DNA of 27,493 bases, taken from positions 1 to 27,493 of the forward strand of contig CAZHSC010000047.1 of NCBI GenBank assembly GCA_964534995.1, given 5' to 3'. The position numbers and the translations under genes were made by a program. Every line of letters begins with the position of its first letter. Positions within the stretch are counted from its first letter, which is position 1. This DNA is from JAJTFW01 sp964534995 (GTDB taxonomy: Bacteria > Bacteroidota > Bacteroidia > AKYH767-A > OLB10). Below, piece by piece: positions 22,832 through 27,493 of this stretch. A model generated the notes under the pieces. It was not told the DNA's origin. It worked only from the letters and a program-made list of their open reading frames with translations, and did not search any database.

Positions 22832-23265
22832 AACAGGATTGCTTATTTAATGTTTGTGAAACAAATTAGAAATAAGAAGCGTACCCGATTTTTTTATTGG
22901 GTGAACAGATTAAATAAATGGGTGAAAGCTTTTAATTTGATGAGACGCCTCCTAATTCAAAAATGTAATACTAAAGGATGGGACATGTTTTAAGTAATTC
23001 GCCTTAATAAGCGCTAATTATATGGCATTTTTGATGAATCGTAATTAGCAAAATCAAAACTTCCTGCAATAACAATAAGAGAAAGTTTAAGGACGATTCT
23101 TCTGCAAAAAATTACAGAACCATAAATTCATCTACTTGAAATGTAACTGTAGTTCACAGAAAACAAGGTTGCAAATTCCGTCGTTGGAAAACCCAATGCT
23201 TCTTCTTTAAAAAGAATATAACAACAGGCAACAGTTTGGCAGTAAAGTAAGACGCCTGAGCTTTA
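22832..23265. other. 434-base gene-free region upstream of the surface operon
   Basis: No credible gene on either strand. It holds a decamer AAACATTAAA (minus, 22855-22846) just before the beta-helix ATG and a small hairpin ACCCGAT/ATTGGGT (22883-22902) with a six-T loop. A direct repeat GGGTGAA at 22899-22905 and 22920-22926 is spaced 21 bases, two helical turns. An inverted repeat GCTAATTA (23013-23020) / TAATTAGC (23042-23049) lies further up. These look like control elements for the surface operon. No exact TAnnTTTG box was found in the minus orientation. Confidence 0.4.
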
Positions 23266-24198
23266 TCAGTCCACAATATTTGAATCACTTTTAATATACA
23301 ATGGCCTGTTTCGCACATTCGCACTCAACCTGCTGATATATTCGCCAATGATACCAATGGTTATTAATTGTACACCTCCTATAAACAAAACGGCCAGGAT
23401 CAGTGAGGTCCAGCCCGGGACATAATCTTTGGCAATGAAGCGTGCATAAAGCGCATAAAGTATTACAAGGAAAGTAATTCCGCTTACAACAAAGCCGGCC
23501 ACCGTAGCGAATTTCAAAGGTAAGTTGGAGAAGGAGGTGATGCCATCCAGGGCGAAGCGGATCATTTTTTTATAGGTGTATCCGGTTTCCCCTGCATTTC
23601 TCTCATCTCTGTTATATTCCACATAAGTTTGCTTAAAGCCAATCCACGAGATCTGCCCCCTTAAAAATTTATGCTGTTCAGGCATTTGTTTCAACACATC
23701 CACGATCACCTTATCCATGATTCTGAAATCACCTGTATCCACAGGAATATCAATTGAAGTAATGCCGGCCAGAATTCTGTAAAACATCTTTGCCGTAAAT
23801 TTCTTCATGATACTTTCCCCAGCCCTCCTTCTCCGTCGTGCGTAAACTACCTGGAACCCTTCTTTCATCTTCGCGTACATTTCCGGAATAAGTTCCGGTG
23901 GGTCCTGTAAATCAGCGTCAATGATTACTACCGCATTCCCCTTAACATGATCAATACCAGCAGTGACAGCTATCTGATGGCCGAAATTACGGCTGAAATT
24001 GATATACTTTACAGCGTGATCCTGCGATGAGAGTGTTTTAATCAACTGCAGAGAATTATCTCTACTACCATCGTTGATAAAAACAAACTCATGGGAAAGA
24101 CTCATTCCTTCCACCACATTTTTTAAACGCCTGTAGAGCTTATCAATGTTATCCTGCTCGTTATAAATAGGAATGATAATTGAAATTTCCGGTGTCAT
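23266..24198 (-). CDS. GT2 glycosyltransferase, GtrB/DPM1-like (lipid-linked sugar synthesis)
   Basis: The 310-residue protein has an N-terminal GT-A domain: Ile-Ile-Ile-Pro-Ile-Tyr-Asn-Glu (7-14), Asn-Asp-Gly-Ser-Arg-Asp (42-47), and the nucleotide-sugar/metal site Ile-Asp-Ala-Asp-Leu-Gln-Asp-Pro-Pro-Glu with D94 and D96. Two hydrophobic helices follow near 228-250 and 263-288, and a short basic tail ends it. This is the layout of bactoprenol glucosyl/mannosyl transferases such as GtrB, which load a sugar from an activated nucleotide onto undecaprenyl phosphate at the cytoplasmic membrane face. The sugar cannot be told from sequence. It follows a GT-C-like membrane protein (91-base gap), a natural partner that would use the lipid-linked sugar outside. 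Confidence 0.88.
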   Translation of the reverse strand: MTPEISIIIPIYNEQDNIDKLYRRLKNVVEGMSLSHEFVFINDGSRDNSLQLIKTLSSQDHAVKYINFSRNFGHQIAVTAGIDHVKGNAVVIIDADLQDPPELIPEMYAKMKEGFQVVYARRRRRAGESIMKKFTAKMFYRILAGITSIDIPVDTGDFRIMDKVIVDVLKQMPEQHKFLRGQISWIGFKQTYVEYNRDERNAGETGYTYKKMIRFALDGITSFSNLPLKFATVAGFVVSGITFLVILYALYARFIAKDYVPGWTSLILAVLFIGGVQLITIGIIGEYISRLSANVRNRPLYIKSDSNIVD

Positions 24199-24257
24199 TA
24201 TCCTGTAAACTATATTTTATGCTAATTCGAAATTATTGCAGTCCCTCTACCTGTTGA

Positions 24258-24274
24258 ATTCAGCAAAGCTGAAT
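24258..24274. terminator. Hairpin between the membrane protein and the GT2 gene
   Basis: ATTCAGC (24258-24264) and GCTGAAT (24268-24274) form seven perfect pairs around an AAA loop, 16 bases past the stop at 24290. On the minus strand it is followed by TTCAACAGG with no long T-run, so it may be an attenuator or RNA-stability element in a joint transcript instead of a full terminator. Confidence 0.4.
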
Positions 24275-24289
24275 ACGTAGAAAACCCTG

Positions 24290-25870
24290 TTAATGTTTCG
24301 GAATCTCCGTTAACACGTAATCCCCTTCTCGGTGAACTTCCCTCCCCAGCGAATCCACAAATTTACATTCTTTAAGGTTGTCAAGTCTGTAATCAAGCTT
24401 TTCGCCCTCCAGAGGTATATAGCGTTTGCGCGTAAATCCTTCTTTGGCCGCTTCCAGGGGCTTTTGTGTACGAAGTGTATCATAACGGAATGCATACACC
24501 CTTTGAAATTTTTCAGCCCAGGGTATCATGAAATATGGCTCATGAACAACTGCTTTATGTGCGATGAGCAGAGAGCGTTTGGCATCACAGAGGAAGGAAA
24601 AATTACCCGGGCTTACCAGGAAGACAGCATCTTTAGGAGTATTATCGGCAATCCATTCGTGCATCAGTTGCAGATCGCTTTTAGGATAATTCCCGATCCT
24701 GTACCGGTTTCTGAAAAAGGGATGTGCAATAGCAGAAGACTGAAACAATATAAAACCTGAAAGCAATAGAAGCGGCAATGATAAATATGATAAAGTATTT
24801 AATACCTTTCCCTCCTCCATCCATCTGGTGATTACGCGGGTGACGGCAATACCGGTCAGAATTGCATAAAACATCGTTAGCCAGATGGTAGCTTTAAACC
24901 ACTGTGATTTCCCAATAGCCATGAAGCCGGCCTTTTCCAGCAGTAAATAATAAATAAACATCCCTGAAATTACCAACAGGGTTAATATATATACGAAACG
25001 AGCGTTTTTGACAGGAAACAGTAAGATGACGAGCCATGAAAACATCATTAACCCAAAGAATTTCAGATAATGCAGCCAGGGAAAAAATGAAGGGAGATAA
25101 TGATTGGGATTCCGTATGTTATATAAGGCAATATAATATGCGTTTTTATCGTAAGGTCCATCTGTTAAAAACTGTCTCACAATGACGGGGCCCAGCATTG
25201 GGGATGCAACCAGGATAAACAGCAGGAAATATTTTAATGATTTCAAAATGGGTAATTTCTTGTCAAGTACCAACATGGCACATAGCAATACCGCCACCAG
25301 TAAGGCCGCTAACACCTGAAAGAGGGCACCCAATCCCAATAAAACAATCATAGTTACAAACTTCTCCCGGAAATAGTATAAAAAAGCTAACGAACAGCAT
25401 GCCACCGAAAGAGTAGATCCTATCAATTCATTATCCTGAAAACTATTATCGCCAATACAGGTATCGTTAAAGAGTATGAATAAAAATACAGGCGCGATAA
25501 AAGCACTGAGTTTTGAGTCATAAAAGTACATGGAGATCCTGCTTACCGACCATGCTGATAAAAGCAGGCAGATAAAAGTTAAAATAAAACAGGCATTGGC
25601 TACGCCCATCAGGCATGACAAGCCATATACCAGCCATTTGTAATAGAAACGGACACTAAATGTCATTTCATTGGGAACCATAAAATAATCTGCAGGGTAC
25701 AGGGAGGGATCAAACATTTTATATACCTGCGGGAGATGCTCTTCCTGGTCGCCGCTATTAAAAAAATAACCACCATACACGAGGAATAGCAAGGTACTTA
25801 CAAACGCGAAATACCAGTGGGACTTATCTGAATTAAGAAATGCCGGCAAAAAGCCAGGCGTTTTTTTCAT
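24290..25870 (-). CDS. Polytopic membrane protein, probable GT-C type glycosyltransferase
   Basis: The 526-residue inner-membrane protein has about ten to twelve hydrophobic helices over residues ~15-390 and a soluble C-terminal part of ~130 residues. The first outside loop holds Ser-Gly-Asp-Gln-Glu-Glu-His-Leu-Pro and Asp-Pro-Ser-Leu-Tyr-Pro-Ala-Asp. This acidic loop pattern is found in GT-C-fold or DUF2029/DUF6798-like membrane proteins; the family assignment is from memory and not certain. The C-terminal segment has Leu-Met-x-x-Trp-Ile-Ala-Asp-Asn-Thr-Pro-Lys-Asp-Ala, also seen in such proteins. The ATG at 25870 (Met-Lys-Lys-Thr) is preferred over a TTG at 25969, which would add a polar 33-residue stretch unlike a membrane protein start. 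The GT2 gene downstream suggests a two-step sugar transfer to an envelope acceptor. Confidence 0.72.
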   Translation of the reverse strand: MKKTPGFLPAFLNSDKSHWYFAFVSTLLFLVYGGYFFNSGDQEEHLPQVYKMFDPSLYPADYFMVPNEMTFSVRFYYKWLVYGLSCLMGVANACFILTFICLLLSAWSVSRISMYFYDSKLSAFIAPVFLFILFNDTCIGDNSFQDNELIGSTLSVACCSLAFLYYFREKFVTMIVLLGLGALFQVLAALLVAVLLCAMLVLDKKLPILKSLKYFLLFILVASPMLGPVIVRQFLTDGPYDKNAYYIALYNIRNPNHYLPSFFPWLHYLKFFGLMMFSWLVILLFPVKNARFVYILTLLVISGMFIYYLLLEKAGFMAIGKSQWFKATIWLTMFYAILTGIAVTRVITRWMEEGKVLNTLSYLSLPLLLLSGFILFQSSAIAHPFFRNRYRIGNYPKSDLQLMHEWIADNTPKDAVFLVSPGNFSFLCDAKRSLLIAHKAVVHEPYFMIPWAEKFQRVYAFRYDTLRTQKPLEAAKEGFTRKRYIPLEGEKLDYRLDNLKECKFVDSLGREVHREGDYVLTEIPKH

Positions 25871-25995
25871 TTTCAAGGTATGATGCGCTGCTTTGTTTTC
25901 AGATATTCCTTTATGTAATGCAAGCGTAAGCACAGGCTGGTATCTGCACTTGGTCTCCCTTCCATCCAATACAGAACATGGTTTATGTGGCTTTG

Positions 25996-26003
25996 CAAAA
26001 GTA
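25996..26003 (-). promoter_or_regulatory. Candidate -7 box for the membrane protein/GT2 pair
   Basis: On the minus strand the site is TACTTTTG, a TAnnTTTG match, 125 bases before the ATG at 25870. There is no clear -33 TTG. If used, the message would have a leader of about 120 bases. Confidence 0.35.
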
Positions 26004-26038
26004 CTTAATTTACAATATTAAAGTCCTGGAATAACTTT

Positions 26039-26086
26039 GAAACCCGGCCACATCTTTGCAGATTAAGAGCCCTAAAACCGGGTTTC
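26039..26086. repeat. Perfect inverted repeat with 9-base arms in a 350-base gene-free gap
   Basis: GAAACCCGG (26039-26047) is mirrored by CCGGGTTTC (26078-26086) with a 30-base spacer. It lies within the gap 25871-26220, just upstream of the candidate -7 box at 25996-26003. No T-run follows on either strand, so it is not a standard terminator; an operator or a structured RNA are possible. The rest of the gap shows only a weak ATGGT/ACCAT hairpin (26104-26120). Confidence 0.55.
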
Positions 26087-26220
26087 TGGCAAAAGGGGGA
26101 CACATGGTGCAATGAACCATTCTTTGGAAAAAAATACTTCAGAAAATCAATGCTATGAACCTACAAGGGCTCCATCTTATACGGAACTATTCTTAAAAAC
26201 CGCAGGGCGCCTCTCCTTCT

Positions 26221-26553
26221 TCATTGCAAGGTTTCATAGGCGCCATAGCCCAGTAAGCAGGTTCCGGTAATGGTGAAACCATACATGAATATATCAAAAT
26301 CATGATTAGCATGAAATAAAAATACAGTAAGAATAAACCCGATCAGCAAAACGAGGCTTCCGGCAATCATCAGGAAGACGCCCCTGTTTTTCCTTTTTTT
26401 GTATATCAACAGCTTCAGCCTGCACAGGGCTTCCGTCAATAATTCATCCGGCAATCCTTCCTTTTTGAGGATGGCCTGAATTTTATCAGGAGGATAGCCT
26501 TCCTTGTATAGGCGCATAACTTTGACATACATTTCCTTCGATTCTTCCTGCAT
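26221..26553 (-). CDS. Small membrane protein with two C-terminal helices, unknown function
   Basis: I do not recognise the 110-residue protein. The N-terminal ~50 residues are charged and helical (Met-Gln-Glu-Glu-Ser, Leu-Tyr-Lys-Glu-Gly-Tyr-Pro-Pro-Asp-Lys-Ile, Leu-Lys-Lys-Glu-Gly-Leu-Pro), with a two-fold Gly-x-Pro pattern that might be a small helix-turn-helix-like bundle. A Lys-Lys-Arg-Lys-Asn-Arg stretch precedes two hydrophobic helices (about 58-80 and 86-107), placing the N-terminus in the cytosol by the positive-inside rule. It ends Gly-Ala-Tyr-Glu-Thr-Leu-Gln. It stands alone between the AlbA-like gene (176 bases upstream) and the membrane glycosyltransferase (350 bases downstream). 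A 10-base palindrome lies about 70 bases upstream of its ATG. Confidence 0.7.
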   Translation of the reverse strand: MQEESKEMYVKVMRLYKEGYPPDKIQAILKKEGLPDELLTEALCRLKLLIYKKRKNRGVFLMIAGSLVLLIGFILTVFLFHANHDFDIFMYGFTITGTCLLGYGAYETLQ

Positions 26554-26622
26554 AGTAGATAAGGGAGGGTTTAACTATTCCTGACAGAAACCAACGGATA
26601 TATCCAAACTCAATAATCAGAT

Positions 26623-26632
26623 ACTGATCAGT
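26623..26632. promoter_or_regulatory. Perfect palindrome upstream of the small membrane gene
   Basis: ACTGATCAGT is a perfect 10-base palindrome, flanked by a partly overlapping ATCAG-ATA-CTGAT hairpin (26616-26628). It is about 70 bases before the ATG at 26553 and about 100 bases after the AlbA-like stop. A repressor operator is possible; no promoter box was recognised next to it. Confidence 0.3.
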
Positions 26633-26729
26633 TGATAATTCCAATACTACAGGAATAAATTTGTTCCCGATGGCTTAGCATTGAATTAATCCAATGAAAT
26701 CCGTAAATATTACAAGTGCAGGTTTGAAA

Positions 26730-27359
26730 TCAAATAATCCCTAAGGTATAGTACTCCGGCTTTTCAATATCATGTACCCTGATTACTCCTACTGAAGCCA
26801 GGTTCACCATTATTTTTTGCGCCCTCCAGCGGCTGATATTAACCAGTTTGGAGAACTCCTTCAAGGTAATCCTTGAATGCGTATTGAGGTAATCCAGTAA
26901 TGCTTTTTCCTTACTGGTGTACTGAATAAGGGAAGGACGAGAAGAACTTTTCCTTTTTAAGACTTCAACGAGCACTTTACTGGCGAGCAATGACTGATCT
27001 GCTTCTCTAACGTATACCCATTTCTTTCCGGATTCATCAATGGCATAATAAGGTTTTTCAATTCCTTCGGGGATGAGTACTTCCAATATGGTTTTACCGC
27101 GAAGGTTCCATTCACGGATGTTCAAAGTAATTTCCGGAACACAGAAAAATGCGGCCGCTTTTTCCAGCATATATCGCTCTTCTTCGGCTTTTACACCGCT
27201 GATGGTACCATCATCATTCACCCCTACCAACAAGGTGCCCCCATGTAAATTAGCAAAAGAGACTATAGTTTTTGCAATTCTGTAAACATTGCTGATTTCC
27301 TTTTTAAAATCAAGCATATTGCTTTCCCCCTGCCCGATCAACCTGTGGATTCTTTTCAT
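26730..27359 (-). CDS. AlbA_2 (Schlafen-type) domain protein with C-terminal winged helix
   Basis: The 209-residue protein begins with an AlbA_2 domain. Gly-Glu-Ser-x-x-Leu-Asp-Phe-Lys-Lys-Glu (11-21) is followed by Ile-Val-Ser-Phe-Ala-Asn-Leu-His-Gly-Gly-Thr-Leu-Leu-Val-Gly-Val-Asn-Asp-Asp-Gly (32-51), the family signature of this putative nucleic-acid-binding domain. A strand Lys-Pro-Tyr-Tyr-Ala and Val-Tyr-Val-Arg follow. After a basic Ser/Arg-rich linker (about 134-140) comes a winged helix (about 146-205) with Ser-Arg-Ile-Thr-Leu-Lys-Glu-Phe-Ser-Lys-Leu and Ser-Arg-Trp-Arg-Ala-Gln-Lys as probable recognition helix. It is thus likely a transcription factor or related DNA-binding protein of the COG2865 type, but shorter than those with a C-terminal ATPase-like part. 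Targets are unknown. Start ATG at 27359. Confidence 0.83.
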   Translation of the reverse strand: MKRIHRLIGQGESNMLDFKKEISNVYRIAKTIVSFANLHGGTLLVGVNDDGTISGVKAEEERYMLEKAAAFFCVPEITLNIREWNLRGKTILEVLIPEGIEKPYYAIDESGKKWVYVREADQSLLASKVLVEVLKRKSSSRPSLIQYTSKEKALLDYLNTHSRITLKEFSKLVNISRWRAQKIMVNLASVGVIRVHDIEKPEYYTLGII

Positions 27360-27374
27360 ACCTTTTTAACTCTC

Positions 27375-27382
27375 CAAAAATA
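27375..27382 (-). promoter_or_regulatory. Candidate -7 box for the AlbA_2 gene
   Basis: On the minus strand the site reads TATTTTTG, the same octamer as in the tRNA-Lys and usp promoters, 15 bases before the ATG at 27359. No -33 TTG was found at the usual distance. The rest of 27383-27493 shows no gene. Confidence 0.4.
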
Positions 27383-27493
27383 TCAGGAGAATTAATAACT
27401 TGTATTAATATCCATGAGCAGATACTAAAATTGTTTCACTGTAGATCGTCAGCATAAAGTTTACCAAACATGATGTAAATTTAAGGTGGTATT

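Noticed and set aside
25871..25969. 33-residue N-terminal extension of the membrane protein from a TTG at 25969
   Set aside because: Polar, not hydrophobic or signal-like, and the ATG at 25870 with Met-Lys-Lys is a normal start for this type of protein.
26190..26220. GC-rich segment with T-run after the small membrane gene as terminator
   Set aside because: Only three-pair stems could be formed by hand, too weak to call.

Overview
The window looks like chromosomal DNA of a Bacteroidota member, most likely a Chitinophagales- or Sphingobacteriales-type environmental bacterium. This rests on several signs. Promoter-like boxes match the Bacteroidota TAnnTTTG -7 consensus. A type IX secretion (T9SS) type-A sorting domain is recognisable. 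There are SprB-type and Ig-like adhesin modules, and Shine-Dalgarno signals are nearly absent. No plasmid, phage, transposase or CRISPR signal was seen, and the organism cannot be named from the sequence alone.

Layout. 1-1274 (minus): the 5' end of a secreted protein running off the window, preceded by a uridine-phosphorylase-like nucleoside phosphorylase. 1328-3100 (plus): two tandem double-domain universal stress proteins, closed by a clear terminator. 3163-6517 (plus): a RecQ-family helicase, an alkyladenine (3-methyladenine) DNA glycosylase and the membrane diadenylate cyclase CdaA. 6724-10021 (minus): a tight operon of a short-chain dehydrogenase, a TPR-like lipoprotein and a TMTC-like membrane protein with C-terminal TPRs. 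10106-11272 (plus): a YghO-like GNAT-fold protein. 11406-11478: tRNA-Lys(UUU) with a good promoter.

11727-22831 (minus) is a block of secreted surface proteins. A beta-helix protein is followed 28 bases later by a 2043-residue modular adhesin (6 N-terminal repeats, 10 Ig-like modules, 8 SprB-type repeats, 1 more Ig-like module). Downstream is a gene for an ELW-x-TDGT repeat protein with a T9SS sorting domain, broken by two single-base deletions and one in-frame stop. The two intact proteins carry no sorting domain that I recognise; the broken one does.

23266-25870 (minus) pairs a polytopic GT-C-like membrane protein with a GtrB/DPM1-type GT2 glycosyltransferase, a plausible lipid-linked sugar module. 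The right end has a small two-helix membrane protein and an AlbA_2 (Schlafen-type) plus winged-helix protein.

Most genes are ordinary members of known families. The unusual points are the decayed surface gene, the architecture and missing sorting domain of the giant adhesin, shared motifs in the surface-gene leaders, overlapping divergent promoters, several unexplained inverted repeats, and a cdaA that sits beside DNA-repair genes.
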